A stretch of 64,000 nucleotides of DNA, taken from Rhodospirillum centenum SW. Its GTDB lineage: Bacteria; Pseudomonadota; Alphaproteobacteria; Azospirillales; Azospirillaceae. How positions within the stretch are numbered: position 1 is the first letter of the stretch; each line of letters opens with the position of its first letter. Position numbers and translations under genes: made by a program. Under the pieces are notes generated by a model. It was not told where the DNA came from and made no database searches. It was given only the letters and a program-made list of their open reading frames with translations. This document shows, one piece after another, positions 1 through 10,572 of the stretch. The DNA lies in the NCBI RefSeq assembly GCF_000016185.1, contig NC_011420.2, forward strand, positions 1,198,501-1,262,500. The letters run 5' to 3'.

Positions 1-302
1 AGACGGGACTCGTGGCAGAGAATCTCCTGGAAATCGGGCGCATCGACCTGTCCAACAGCGTCACCGACGAAGTCGGGTTCGCCTATGCCGCCTGGGGACT
101 GCGTGCCGGCGATCCGATGCCGGAAGAGACCGAACGCCTGGAGGTCCGCCGTCTGCCCCTGGGCGAGGCGCTGGCGATGGTTCTGGACGGACGGATCACC
201 GATTCCTTGAGCCAGATCGCCCTGATGAGGCTGCGCCTCCTGGCGGATGCCGGAACCTTGCCGCCCGGTCTGGCGGCGGCGGTCGCCAAGGGATTGGCCT
301 GA
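1..302 (+). CDS. NUDIX family hydrolase, C-terminal part (5' truncated)
   Basis: This is the last ~99 residues of a protein whose start lies outside the window; the frame is open from base 3. The segment reads ...GRIDLSNSVTDE..., then an acidic patch with PEETERLEV and a PLGEALAMVLDGRITDS stretch. This matches the C-terminal half of ADP-ribose pyrophosphatase-like NUDIX enzymes, which hydrolyse nucleoside diphosphates linked to another moiety. The NUDIX box itself (GX5EX7REUXEEXGU) would be upstream and is not visible, so the family call rests on the C-terminal pattern. The TGA is followed by about 110 bases before the tRNA-Cys gene, which is on the other strand. Confidence 0.6.
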   Translation, partial: TGLVAENLLEIGRIDLSNSVTDEVGFAYAAWGLRAGDPMPEETERLEVRRLPLGEALAMVLDGRITDSLSQIALMRLRLLADAGTLPPGLAAAVAKGLA

Positions 303-414
303 CCCCGTCGGCTGCCAGGGCAGGAAGCAAGGAGATCGGGGAGGCCCTGTCAGGGGCAGCGCCGCAGGGCAACGGTCTTCAGCGACCAGTTCCTTAGCGA
401 CTGATGGGGCTCTC

Positions 415-488
415 TGGAGGCACGGCCGGGAATCGAACCCGGGTTCACGGATTTGCAGTCCGTTGCATCACCACTCTGCCACCGCGCC
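415..488 (-). tRNA. tRNA-Cys (GCA anticodon)
   Basis: Read on the minus strand this is a complete 74-nt tRNA. The acceptor stem GGCGCGG pairs with CCGTGCC. The anticodon arm is GGACTGCAAATCC with anticodon GCA, and the T arm is GGGTTCGATTCCC. The discriminator is U73, the identity base of tRNA-Cys, and the 3' CCA is encoded (TGG at 415-417 on the plus strand). It decodes UGC/UGU. It is a lone tRNA between the NUDIX gene and pcm. Confidence 0.95.
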
Positions 489-701
489 GGTGAGAGCCGG
501 CCGGGTCATGCCCGGCTGAGGCGTGGACATATAGGATGGCGTGCCGCGCGCGGTCAAGCATCCGTGCTATATCCGTCCGCTAGGGCGTCAACATGTGCCG
601 CGCCAGATTGTGTTCGGTGGCCTGCGCGGATATATAGCCTGCTGAGAAGCGCGAGTGCTCCCGCCTCCGTCCGCCCTCCCGAAGACCCTGATAGACCCCC
701 G

Positions 702-1367
702 ATGGCTGCAACGACGGACTACTCCGATGCCCGCGTCAACATGGTCGAAGGGCAGATCCGTCCCAACAAGGTGACGGACCTCCGGCTGGTCGACGCCTTC
801 CTGGATGTTCCGCGCGAACTCTTCGTGCCCCGCACGCTGCGCGGCATCGCCTATGTGGACGAGGGTATTCCGCTGGGCGACGGACGCTATCTCATGGAAC
901 CGATGGTGCTGGCCCGTCTTCTCCAGGAAGCCGGCATCGGCGCCCATGACATCGTTCTCGATGTCGGCTGCGGCACCGGCTACGCAGCGGCCGTGATCGG
1001 CCGGCTGGCCGCGACGGTCGTCGCCGTGGAGGGCGACGCTGCCCTGGCAGCCACCGCCGCTCGGGCCCTGCGCGAGGCCGGAGCGGACAACGTGCTGCTG
1101 ATGCAGGGGCCGCCGGAGCAGGGCTGGCCGGCGCAGCAGCCCTACGATGTCATCCTGATCGACGGGGCCGTGGCCGAGGTGCCGGAGGCGCTTCTCGATC
1201 AGCTTGCCGAGGGTGGGCGTCTCGTCACCGTGGTGGCGGCGTCGGAGCGCCTTGGCGAGGCCCGTATCTACCAGAAGATTGCCGGCATCGTTTCCAGCCG
1301 GCCCCTGTTCGATGCCACCGTGCATCCGTTGCCCGGCTTCGGGACGAAGCCGGCATTCCAGTTCTGA
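702..1367 (+). CDS. pcm: Protein-L-isoaspartate O-methyltransferase family protein
   Basis: The 221-residue protein starts at the ATG at 702 and begins MAATTDYSDARVNMVEGQIR. It carries the SAM-binding motif I LDVGCGTGYAAAVI at residues 86-99 and a later DVILIDGAV motif. PIMT methylates L-isoaspartyl residues in aged proteins so that they can be repaired. The N-terminal block with RxxMVEGQIRPN is typical of the alphaproteobacterial branch. That branch often sits upstream of tolC, as here. No strong Shine-Dalgarno precedes the ATG; longer in-frame starts run back into the tRNA gene and are unlikely. The rhodanese gene follows after 32 bp, so the two may share a transcript. Confidence 0.88.
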   Translation: MAATTDYSDARVNMVEGQIRPNKVTDLRLVDAFLDVPRELFVPRTLRGIAYVDEGIPLGDGRYLMEPMVLARLLQEAGIGAHDIVLDVGCGTGYAAAVIGRLAATVVAVEGDAALAATAARALREAGADNVLLMQGPPEQGWPAQQPYDVILIDGAVAEVPEALLDQLAEGGRLVTVVAASERLGEARIYQKIAGIVSSRPLFDATVHPLPGFGTKPAFQF

Positions 1368-1399
1368 AACCAGCCAGTTCTGAACCCAGGAGGTGGCCG

Positions 1400-1732
1400 A
1401 TGGCCGGACCCGGACGCGCCGAGATCGAGGTCGAAGCCCTCGATGCGATGCTGAAGGGCGGTCAGCCGGTCGCCATCCTGGATGTGCGTGAACCCTGGGA
1501 AGTGGACCTTTGCTCCATCGACGGGAGCATTACCATTCCGTTGGGGCAGCTTCCGCGGCATGCGGCCGGGCTGCCGACGGACAGGCCGCTGGTGGGTGTC
1601 TGCCATCACGGCTTCCGCAGTGCCCAGGCAGTATCCTGGCTCCGCTTCCAAGGGTTCGACCGGGCCGTCAATCTTGCCGGAGGAATCGACGCTTGGGCCC
1701 GGCGGATCGACCCGACCATGAAGGTGTATTGA
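1400..1732 (+). CDS. Single-domain rhodanese-like sulfurtransferase
   Basis: This is a 110-residue single rhodanese domain. It has the N-terminal ILDVREPWE block, the catalytic loop CHHGFRS (CxxGxR form, active Cys at ~88) and the C-terminal LAGGIDAWA motif. The fold transfers sulfane sulfur to nucleophilic acceptors; the acceptor cannot be told from sequence. A good ribosome site (GGAGG) lies 7 bases before the ATG. tolC starts 2 bases after the stop, so translation is probably coupled. Rhodanese-tolC neighbourhoods recur in alphaproteobacteria, but I know of no proven functional link. Confidence 0.9.
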   Translation: MAGPGRAEIEVEALDAMLKGGQPVAILDVREPWEVDLCSIDGSITIPLGQLPRHAAGLPTDRPLVGVCHHGFRSAQAVSWLRFQGFDRAVNLAGGIDAWARRIDPTMKVY

Positions 1733-1734
1733 AG

Positions 1735-3111
1735 ATGGACGCCAAGAGTCTGAGAAACCGTCTCCGCCGCGCCCTGTGCGGCACTCTGCCGGCACTGGCG
1801 CTGGCCGCCGGCCTTGGCGCAACGCCTGCCGCGGCACAGTCGCTCCAGGAGGCCCTGGCGCAGGCCTACCAGTCCAACCCGACCCTGGACGCCGAGCGGG
1901 CCGCTCTCCGCGCCACGGACGAGCAGGTTCCCTATGCCCGGTCGGGGTTTCTGCCCAACGTGACCGCCACCGGCGAAGCCGGCCGCGTGCGCAACGAGCA
2001 GGGGCCGGATGTGGTGGCGATCTCGCCGCGCTCCGTCGATGTGACGGTGACCCAGCCGCTCTACCGCGGCGGTCGCACGGTCGCCGCGGTCAACCGCGCC
2101 GAAAACCTGGTCCAGGCGCAGCGCGCTTCCCTGGTCGCCACCGAGCAGTCGGTGCTGCTGGACGCCGCGACGGCCTACCTGGACGTCGTGCGCGATCAGG
2201 CGGTCCTCGACCTGACCGTCAACAACGAGCAGGTGCTCCGCCGCCAGCTGGAGGCTGCACAGGACCGCTTCCGCGTCGGCGAGATCACCCGCACCGACGT
2301 CAGCCAGTCCGAATCGCGTCTGGCGCGCTCCACCTCGGACCGCATCCAGGCCGAGGGGCTGCTGAACGCCAGCCGGGCGCAGTTCGCCCGCCTGATCGGT
2401 GCCCCTCCGGCCAAGCTGGTGCAGCCCGTCGTGACGATCGCACTGCCGAAGACCCTCGAAGAGACGGTCGCGCTCGGCGAGCAGAACAACCCCAACGTCA
2501 TTGCCTCCCGCTTCAACCAGCAGGCATCGCAGGACAACATCGATCTGGTCCGCGGCGAGCTGCTGCCCTCCGTCAGCGTCGCCGGCACGCTGTCGAAGAA
2601 CTGGGACCAGTCCCAGCTCGTCGATGAGAGCGAGCAGGCCTCCATCGTCGCCCGCGTGACGGTGCCCATCTATGAAGGTGGCGCCACGACCGCCCGCGTG
2701 CGCGAGGCGAAGCAGATCGCCAGCCAGCGCCGCATCCAGATCGAGGAGACGTCGCGCGCCGCCCGCGAGACGGCGATCCGCGCCTGGGAGGCCCTGGTCA
2801 CGGCCCGCGCCTCCATCCTGTCCCGGAAGGAACAGGTCCGCGCAGCCGACATCGCGCTGGAAGGCGTCCGCCAGGAAGCGACCGTCGGCTCCCGCACCGT
2901 GCTGGACGTGCTGGACGCCGAGCAGGAACTCCTGAACGCCCGGGTCGAGCTGGTCCGCTCCCAGCGTGACGAGCTGGTCGCCGTCTTCCAGGTCCTGGCG
3001 GCCACCGGCCAGCTCACCGCGGGCCGCCTCGGCCTGCCGGTCGCCACCTACGACTTCCAGGCGCACTACGACAAGGTCCGTGGCAAGCTCTGGGGTACGT
3101 CCATCGACTGA
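1735..3111 (+). CDS. tolC: TolC family outer-membrane efflux/type I secretion protein
   Basis: The protein has 458 residues. The ATG at 1735 gives a clean signal peptide (basic start, Leu/Ala core, cleavage after PAAAQ near residue 35). The mature part has two repeats of the outer-membrane efflux fold. Helical, Gln/Glu/Ala-rich stretches alternate with strand motifs such as VTVTQPLYRGGRT and VARVTVPIYEGGATT, which are equivalent positions in the two halves. TolC trimers form the outer-membrane channel for type I secretion and RND/ABC efflux. No inner-membrane or adaptor partner is encoded nearby, so it is likely shared by several pumps. A strong hairpin follows the stop. Confidence 0.93.
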   Translation: MDAKSLRNRLRRALCGTLPALALAAGLGATPAAAQSLQEALAQAYQSNPTLDAERAALRATDEQVPYARSGFLPNVTATGEAGRVRNEQGPDVVAISPRSVDVTVTQPLYRGGRTVAAVNRAENLVQAQRASLVATEQSVLLDAATAYLDVVRDQAVLDLTVNNEQVLRRQLEAAQDRFRVGEITRTDVSQSESRLARSTSDRIQAEGLLNASRAQFARLIGAPPAKLVQPVVTIALPKTLEETVALGEQNNPNVIASRFNQQASQDNIDLVRGELLPSVSVAGTLSKNWDQSQLVDESEQASIVARVTVPIYEGGATTARVREAKQIASQRRIQIEETSRAARETAIRAWEALVTARASILSRKEQVRAADIALEGVRQEATVGSRTVLDVLDAEQELLNARVELVRSQRDELVAVFQVLAATGQLTAGRLGLPVATYDFQAHYDKVRGKLWGTSID

Positions 3112-3120
3112 GCAGCATGT

Positions 3121-3160
3121 CGTCCGGCGGTCCCTTGTCACGACGGGGACCGCCCGGACG
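3121..3160 (+). terminator. Hairpin after tolC
   Basis: CGTCCGGCGGTCCC at 3121-3134 pairs with GGGGACCGCCCGGACG at 3145-3160, with one bulged C and a ~10-nt loop. It starts 9 bases after the tolC stop. There is no long T run, so it is an intrinsic-terminator candidate or an RNA-stabilising hairpin. Confidence 0.6.
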
Positions 3161-3235
3161 GCGATAAGTCCGTGGAGTTTTCGAAAGTTCTGCCCTAGTC
3201 TGCCGCCTGCGGATCAGGCAGTCGGGTTCTCTGAA

Positions 3236-3844
3236 ATGGCCGATAACAAGACCCAACAAGAACCGTCGATGGAGGAGATCCTCGCCTCGATCCGGCGGAT
3301 CATTTCCGAGGACAGTGACGCGCCGCCTGCGGCCACCGCCGCAGAACCCGAGCCTCCTCCGCCGCCGCCACCACCGGCGCCTCTTCCTCCACCACCGCCG
3401 CCGCCTCCACCGCCGCCGATGCCGGAACCGCCTCCGCCGGTGATGCTGGACGAGCCGGCCGAGGATGACGTTCTTGAACTGACCCAGATGGTGCCGGAGG
3501 AACCTGCCCCGGCACCTCTTCCCGATCCGTTCGAGATGGATGAGCCGGAACCGCCTCCGCCCCCCCGGCGGCGTCCGCCGCCCGACGACGATGACGACAC
3601 CCTGATGTCGGATCTGACGGCTGCCGCAGCCAGCCGCGCCTTCTCCGGCCTTGCCGGATTCCGCCGCGGCCCGAGCCTGACCGGCGAGGGACCCGTGGGA
3701 CGGGGTGACCTCACGCTTGAGCAGATCGTCTACGATCTTGTCCGGCCGCTGATCCGCGAATGGATGGACGACAACCTGCCCCAGCTCGTCGAGCGGCTGG
3801 TGAAGCGGGAGATCGAAAAGGTCGTACGGCGCGGCCTGGACTGA
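3236..3844 (+). CDS. popZ: PopZ / DUF2497 polar organizing protein
   Basis: The protein has 202 residues and a typical PopZ layout. An N-terminal helix SMEEILASIRRIISED (~residues 11-26) binds client proteins. A long Pro/Glu/Asp-rich disordered linker follows (~30-125), here with very long proline runs. The conserved C-terminal helical block TLEQIVYDLVRPLIREWMDD onward (~162-202) drives oligomerisation. PopZ forms a polar microdomain that anchors the chromosome centromere through ParB and recruits cell-cycle proteins. The ATG at 3236 puts the conserved helix right at the N-terminus, where it belongs. The gene sits between tolC and valS, a common alphaproteobacterial arrangement. Confidence 0.9.
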   Translation: MADNKTQQEPSMEEILASIRRIISEDSDAPPAATAAEPEPPPPPPPPAPLPPPPPPPPPPPMPEPPPPVMLDEPAEDDVLELTQMVPEEPAPAPLPDPFEMDEPEPPPPPRRRPPPDDDDDTLMSDLTAAAASRAFSGLAGFRRGPSLTGEGPVGRGDLTLEQIVYDLVRPLIREWMDDNLPQLVERLVKREIEKVVRRGLD

Positions 3845-3873
3845 CGCGCCCCCCATTCGCATGAGCAGATCGC

Positions 3874-3900
3874 GGGGCGGCGCCTTGATGGTGCCGCCCC
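3874..3900 (+). terminator. Hairpin after popZ
   Basis: GGGGCGGCGCC pairs with GGTGCCGCCCC (11 bp with one G-T wobble, 5-nt loop), 30 bases past the popZ stop. It is followed by GTCTCGTTAT, a weak T-containing tail. It fits a terminator between popZ and valS. Confidence 0.65.
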
Positions 3901-3959
3901 GTCTCGTTATCACCCCATTTCCTTGACAGCCATTCCCCTGGAAGACCAAAGGCCCGGCC

Positions 3960-6656
3960 ATGCTGGAGAAGACTTTTACCCCCGCCGAGGTTGAAGCGAA
4001 GCACTACCGGCGTTGGGAAGACGCCGGTGCCTTCGCTGCCGACGTCGAGTCCAACCAGCGGCCCTACACGATCATGATGCCGCCGCCCAACGTGACGGGC
4101 AGCCTGCACATGGGGCACGCGCTGACCTTCACCCTTCAGGACGTGCTGGTCCGCTTCCACCGGATGCGCGGCCAGGATGCCCTGTGGCAGCCCGGCCAGG
4201 ACCATGCCGGCATCGCCACCCAGATGGTGGTCGAGCGCAATCTGGCGAAGGAGGGCGTGAGCCGCCTCGACCTCGGCCGCGAGAAGTTCGTGGAGAAGGT
4301 CTGGGAATGGAAGGCCGAGTCCGGCGGCACGATCACCCACCAGCTCCGCCATCTCGGCGCCAGTGCCGACTGGGCACGCGAGCGGTTCACCCTGGACGAG
4401 GGGCTGAACCGCGCCGTGCGCAAGGTGTTCGTGGACCTCTACCGGCAGGGCCTGATCTACCGCGACAAGCGGCTGGTCAACTGGGACCCGAAGCTGCACA
4501 CCGCCATCTCCGACCTGGAGGTGGAGCCCAAGCCCGTGAAGGGCAACCTCTGGCACTTCCGCTATCCGATCGACGGGGAGGAGGGCCGCTTCATCACTGT
4601 CGCCACCACCCGGCCGGAGACGATGCTGGCGGACACGGCCGTGGCCGTGCATCCGGAGGACGGGCGCTACAAGGACCTGATCGGCCGGATGGTGCGGTTG
4701 CCGCTGGTGGGACGCCTCATCCCCATCGTGGCGGACGAGTATGCCGATCCGGAGACGGGCAGCGGCGCCGTCAAGATCACCCCGGCGCACGACTTCAACG
4801 ACTTCGAGGTGGGGCGCCGGCACGGGCTGCCCCTGATCAACCTGCTGGACCGCGACGCGAAGCTGCTGCACCGCTTCGAAGGCTTCCGGCCGCGGGCTGG
4901 CGGCGGCATGGACCCGTTCTTCGAGGAGATGCCGGAGGCGTACCGCGGCCTCGACCGCTTCGAGGCGCGTAAGCGCATCGTCGCCGATCTGGAAGCGCTG
5001 GGTCTGCTGGAGAAGATCGAGCCGCACGCCCATACCGTGCCGCACGGCGATCGCTCCGACGTGGTGATCGAGCCCTGGCTGACCGACCAGTGGTACTGCG
5101 ATGCCAAGACCCTGGCGAAGCCGGCCATCGAGGCGGTGGAGCAGGGCCGCACCGTCTTCGTCCCGCGCCAGTGGGAGAACACCTATTTCGAGTGGATGCG
5201 CAACATCCAGCCCTGGTGCATCTCGCGCCAGCTCTGGTGGGGCCACCAGATCCCCGCCTGGTACGGGCCGGAGGGCAGCATCTTCGTCGCCGAGACGGAG
5301 GAGGATGCCCGCGCCCAGGCCGTGGCCCGGTTCGGGGAGGGGGTGGAGATCACCCGCGACGCCGACGTGCTGGACACCTGGTTCAGCTCGGCGCTGTGGC
5401 CGTTCAGCACCCTCGGCTGGCCCGAGAAGACGCCGGAGCTGGACCGCTACTATCCCGGCGACGTGCTGGTGACGGGCTTCGACATCATCTTCTTCTGGGT
5501 CGCCCGGATGATGATGATGGGCCTGCACTTCATGGGCGATGTGCCCTTCCGCACCGTCTACATCCATGCCCTGGTGCGGGATGAGAAGGGGCAGAAGATG
5601 TCCAAGTCCAAGGGCAACATCATCGACCCGCTGACCGTGGTGGACAAGTACGGGGCCGACGCGCTGCGCTTCACCCTGGCCGCCATGGCGGCCCAGGGCC
5701 GCGACATCAAGCTGGCCGTCAGCCGGGTGGAGGGCTACCGCAACTTCGCCACCAAGCTCTGGAACGCTGCCCGCTACGCCCAGATGAACGAGGTGGCACC
5801 GGCGCCGGGCTTCGATCCGGCCGCGGTCACGCTGACGGTGAACAAGTGGGTGATCGGGGCGGCGCAGCAGGCAGCGGCCCGCGTCACCGATGCGCTGGAG
5901 GGCTACAAGTTCAACGAGGCGGCCGGGGCCATCTACCAGTTCGCCTGGAACACCTTCTGCGACTGGTATCTGGAGTTCACCAAGCCGATCCTGAACGGCG
6001 AGGACGAGGCCGCGAAGGCCGAGACCCGCGCCACCACGGCCTGGGTGCTGGATCACATCCTGCACCTGCTGCACCCGATCATGCCCTTCCTGACGGAGGA
6101 GCTGAACGAGAAGCTGGGCGGCAAGGACGAACTGCTGATCTCCGCCGCCTGGCCGGAGCCGCAGCCCGGTCTGGTCCATGCCGAGGCCGGGGCGGAGATG
6201 GAGTGGGTGGTCCGCCTGATCTCCACCGTCCGCACGGTGCGGGCGGAGATGAACGTGCCGCCCTCGGCCCAGATCCCGCTGCTGCTGAAGGATGCCGGCC
6301 CGCGGGCGCGCGAGCTGTCGGACCGGCACCGCGAGCTGATCCTGCGGCTGGCCCGCGTCTCCGGTATCGAGTTCGTCGCTGCGGATCTGCCGAAGGGCGC
6401 GGCGCAGGCGGTGATCGACGACGCCACCCTGGTGCTGCCGCTGGCCGACTTCATCGACGTGGAGAAGGAGAAGGCCCGGCTCCAGAAGGAGATCGGCAAG
6501 CTGGAGCAGGAGATCGGCAAGATCGACGCCAAGCTGTCGAACCCGCAGTTCGTGGAGAAGGCGGCCGAGGAGGTCATCGACGAGCAGCGCGAGCGCCGCG
6601 CCACCGCCGAGGAAGCGGCGACGAAGCTGCGCGAGGCCTTGCAGCGTCTGGGCTGA
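3960..6656 (+). CDS. valS: Valyl-tRNA synthetase
   Basis: The class I aminoacyl-tRNA synthetase has 898 residues. The HIGH-type motif is [15 protein letters not shown] near residues 41-55 and the second signature KMSKSKGN is at 546-553. The editing (CP1) domain lies between them, with the [17 protein letters not shown] threonine-rich block and [15 protein letters not shown]. The C-terminal ~70 residues form the charged coiled coil typical of ValRS ([20 protein letters not shown]). It charges tRNA-Val and hydrolyses mischarged Thr-tRNA. Length is close to the usual bacterial size. It is probably a single-gene unit, since hairpins flank it on both sides. Confidence 0.97.
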   Translation: MLEKTFTPAEVEAKHYRRWEDAGAFAADVESNQRPYTIMMPPPNVTGSLHMGHALTFTLQDVLVRFHRMRGQDALWQPGQDHAGIATQMVVERNLAKEGVSRLDLGREKFVEKVWEWKAESGGTITHQLRHLGASADWARERFTLDEGLNRAVRKVFVDLYRQGLIYRDKRLVNWDPKLHTAISDLEVEPKPVKGNLWHFRYPIDGEEGRFITVATTRPETMLADTAVAVHPEDGRYKDLIGRMVRLPLVGRLIPIVADEYADPETGSGAVKITPAHDFNDFEVGRRHGLPLINLLDRDAKLLHRFEGFRPRAGGGMDPFFEEMPEAYRGLDRFEARKRIVADLEALGLLEKIEPHAHTVPHGDRSDVVIEPWLTDQWYCDAKTLAKPAIEAVEQGRTVFVPRQWENTYFEWMRNIQPWCISRQLWWGHQIPAWYGPEGSIFVAETEEDARAQAVARFGEGVEITRDADVLDTWFSSALWPFSTLGWPEKTPELDRYYPGDVLVTGFDIIFFWVARMMMMGLHFMGDVPFRTVYIHALVRDEKGQKMSKSKGNIIDPLTVVDKYGADALRFTLAAMAAQGRDIKLAVSRVEGYRNFATKLWNAARYAQMNEVAPAPGFDPAAVTLTVNKWVIGAAQQAAARVTDALEGYKFNEAAGAIYQFAWNTFCDWYLEFTKPILNGEDEAAKAETRATTAWVLDHILHLLHPIMPFLTEELNEKLGGKDELLISAAWPEPQPGLVHAEAGAEMEWVVRLISTVRTVRAEMNVPPSAQIPLLLKDAGPRARELSDRHRELILRLARVSGIEFVAADLPKGAAQAVIDDATLVLPLADFIDVEKEKARLQKEIGKLEQEIGKIDAKLSNPQFVEKAAEEVIDEQRERRATAEEAATKLREALQRLG

Positions 6657-6665
6657 GCCGTCCTG

Positions 6666-6695
6666 GCGGGGACCGGAGCGCCTCCCGGTCCCCGC
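6666..6695 (+). terminator. Hairpin after valS
   Basis: GCGGGGACCGG (6666-6676) pairs with CCGGTCCCCGC (6685-6695), an 11-bp perfect stem with an 8-nt loop, starting 9 bases after the valS stop. It has no T run but is strong enough to be the transcription end of valS. Confidence 0.65.
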
Positions 6696-6756
6696 ATGGC
6701 TCCCCCGCGTGCGGGACGATGGGGCGCGGCATCCGGGGCTAGGCAGGGCGGTGACG

Positions 6757-6772
6757 GCTGAGTATTCTCAGC
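6757..6772. promoter_or_regulatory. Short palindrome upstream of ilvD
   Basis: GCTGAG-TATT-CTCAGC is a perfect 6-bp inverted repeat with a 4-base spacer, 54 bases before the chosen ilvD start. It could be an operator or a leader hairpin. No regulator can be named from it. Confidence 0.3.
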
Positions 6773-6826
6773 TTCGTTTCCGAACCGCGCCTTGTGGCGC
6801 AACGATATTGCGCGAGGATGCCTGAA

Positions 6827-8560
<1,734 letters not shown>

Positions 8561-8592
8561 CCGGGACCGACGGTCGGAACCGGGGGCGGCCT

Positions 8593-9408
8593 TTGAGCTT
8601 CATCCTGTCCAAGCTGTTCTGGACCCTGGCCGCCCCGGGGAACGCGCTGCTGCTGATCCTGCTGGCCGGCATGGGGTTCCTGCTGGCCGGCTGGCAGCGG
8701 ACGGGCCTCTGGCTGGCGGGTGGCGCCACGGTGGCGTTGGCCGCCGTGGCCACCCTGCCGGTCGGCGCCTGGATGCTCTGGTCGCTTGAAAGCCGCTTTC
8801 CGAGTCCCGCCACGCTCCCCGGGCGGGTGGACGGCATCATCGTGCTGGGCGGGGCGGTCCGCCCGATCCTGACGGCGGACCGCGGTCAGCCGGCGCTGAA
8901 CGAGCATGCCGAGCGGTTGACGGAAATTCCCGCGCTGGCGCGGCGTTATCCCGATGCCCGCATCGTCTTCACAGGGGGTTCGGGGCTGGTCTTCGAGCAG
9001 GATCTGAAGGAGGCCCCCGTCGCCCGGGCTGCCTGGGAGCGGATGGGCTTCGACACGGCCCGCGTCCTGTTCGAGCAGGAAAGCCGGAATACCTGGGAAA
9101 ACGCGCTTTTGAGCCGCGATCTTGCGCATCCGGTTGAGGGTGAGGCCTGGCTCCTGGTCACCTCGGCGATGCACATGCCCCGATCGGTCGGCATCTTCCG
9201 CAGAATTGGCTGGAACGTCGTCCCGTATCCTGTTGATTTCCATGTGCCGGACCGTTCTCTGTACCGGATCGGGTTCGACCTGACGGATGGGTTGAGGAGT
9301 CTCTCCTATGCCCTTCATGAATATATCGGTCTTGTCGTATATCGCGGGCTGGACCGCACCGATGCGCTGCTGCCGGGTCCTGCCGGCACTCCGGCCGATG
9401 GCGGATGA
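8593..9408 (+). CDS. YdcF/ElyC family (DUF218) membrane protein
   Basis: The protein has 271 residues. Two hydrophobic segments (~8-30 and ~36-58) anchor it to the inner membrane. A DUF218 domain follows, with IIVLGGAVRP, the conserved IVFTGGSG, the acidic ESRNTWENA and the LVTSAMHMPRSVGIFRR block. Relatives (ElyC, SanA, YdcF) affect cell envelope integrity and undecaprenyl carrier metabolism, but the reaction is not settled. No ATG lies before residue ~28, so the TTG at 8593, preceded by a G-rich GGGGGCGG, is the likely start. It is followed by cell-wall genes, which fits an envelope role. Confidence 0.8.
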   Translation: MSFILSKLFWTLAAPGNALLLILLAGMGFLLAGWQRTGLWLAGGATVALAAVATLPVGAWMLWSLESRFPSPATLPGRVDGIIVLGGAVRPILTADRGQPALNEHAERLTEIPALARRYPDARIVFTGGSGLVFEQDLKEAPVARAAWERMGFDTARVLFEQESRNTWENALLSRDLAHPVEGEAWLLVTSAMHMPRSVGIFRRIGWNVVPYPVDFHVPDRSLYRIGFDLTDGLRSLSYALHEYIGLVVYRGLDRTDALLPGPAGTPADGG

Positions 9409-9542
9409 GGCGGGGCGCGTGACATCCGCAGGGGCGGCGGCAGCCGTCGTCGTCGCGGGATTGAGGTGGTCGCTCCCCTGTGGCAGAAACCGGCGGCGCG
9501 GCGAAGGCCGGACCTGACGATCCTCTGGGAGTCGGAACAAGC

Positions 9543-10529
9543 ATGCTGATCTGGTTGCGCACGACGGCCCTGGCAGCCGCCCTGGCTGTGGCGCCGGTCA
9601 TGCAGGCAGCCCCCGCCCAGGCCGCAACGGATTTCGCGGCCTGGCTGGAGGCGCTGAGACAGGACGCCGGAGCACAGGGCATTTCCGAGGCCACGCTGCG
9701 CGAGGCACTGACCGGGGTGCAGCCGATCCCGCGGGTGCTGGAACTCGACCGCCGCCAGCCGGAAGGCACCATCACCTTCGCGCGCTACATCGAACGTGTG
9801 GTCACGGCCCAGCGGGTCAGGCGCGGCCGGGGTCTCTACCGCCAGCACCGGGCGGTGCTGGAGGAGGTCGGACGGAAATACGGCGTGCAGCCGCGCTTCA
9901 TCGTGGCCCTGTGGGGCATCGAGACCAGCTTCGGTTCCAACCAGGGCGGCTTCAAGGTCATCGATGCCCTGGCGACGCTCGCCTACGACGGACGGCGCAG
10001 TGCCTATTTCCGCAAGGAACTGATCAACGCCCTTCGCATCCTGGACGAAGATCATATCGGGGCCGACCGGATGCTGGGCTCCTGGGCCGGGGCCATGGGG
10101 CAGAGCCAGTTCATGCCGTCCAGCTTCCTGCGCTATGCCGTGGATTTCGACCGGGACGGCAAGCGCGACATCTGGGGCACCCTGCCGGACGTCTTCGCGT
10201 CGGCGGCGAACTACCTGTCCACCGTCGGCTGGAACCCCGACAGGACCTGGGGGCGGGAAGTCAGAATTCCAAAGCATTTCAAGGAATCCCATGCCGGCCT
10301 TCAGACCCGGAAGACGCTCCGGGACTGGCAGGCCATGGGCGTCCGGCAGGTTGATGGCGGTCCGCTGCCGGTCGTCGCCCTGGAGGCGTCGCTGGTGCTG
10401 CCCGACGGCCCGAAGGGACGCGCCTTCCTTGTCTATGACAACTACCGGACCATCATGGACTGGAACCGTTCGACCTACTTCGCTACCGCGGTCGGCCTGC
10501 TCTCCGACCGTATTGGCGGGGCGGACTGA
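9543..10529 (+). CDS. Lytic murein transglycosylase, MltB/SLT_2 type
   Basis: From the ATG at 9543 the protein has 328 residues with a signal peptide cut near AQA (residue 26). The transglycosylase domain shows the MltB-type catalytic context FIVALWGIETSFG (Glu127), then WAGAMGQSQFMPSSFLRYAVDFDRDGKRDIW, a family hallmark (given here only in outline). It cleaves the MurNAc-GlcNAc bond of peptidoglycan with formation of 1,6-anhydroMurNAc, in the periplasm. A lipobox is not seen, so it is soluble periplasmic rather than lipid-anchored. The C-terminal peptidoglycan-binding domain found in some relatives is absent. rlpA, another septal-wall protein, follows directly. Confidence 0.9.
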   Translation: MLIWLRTTALAAALAVAPVMQAAPAQAATDFAAWLEALRQDAGAQGISEATLREALTGVQPIPRVLELDRRQPEGTITFARYIERVVTAQRVRRGRGLYRQHRAVLEEVGRKYGVQPRFIVALWGIETSFGSNQGGFKVIDALATLAYDGRRSAYFRKELINALRILDEDHIGADRMLGSWAGAMGQSQFMPSSFLRYAVDFDRDGKRDIWGTLPDVFASAANYLSTVGWNPDRTWGREVRIPKHFKESHAGLQTRKTLRDWQAMGVRQVDGGPLPVVALEASLVLPDGPKGRAFLVYDNYRTIMDWNRSTYFATAVGLLSDRIGGAD

Positions 10530-10572
10530 CTTGATGTAGGGTCCGTCCCACAATCCATAGAGGCAGGTTGTG

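Noticed and set aside
3711-6329. An 872-codon minus-strand frame opposite valS
   Set aside because: valS is certain on the plus strand; the shadow frame is compositionally biased and unlike any family.
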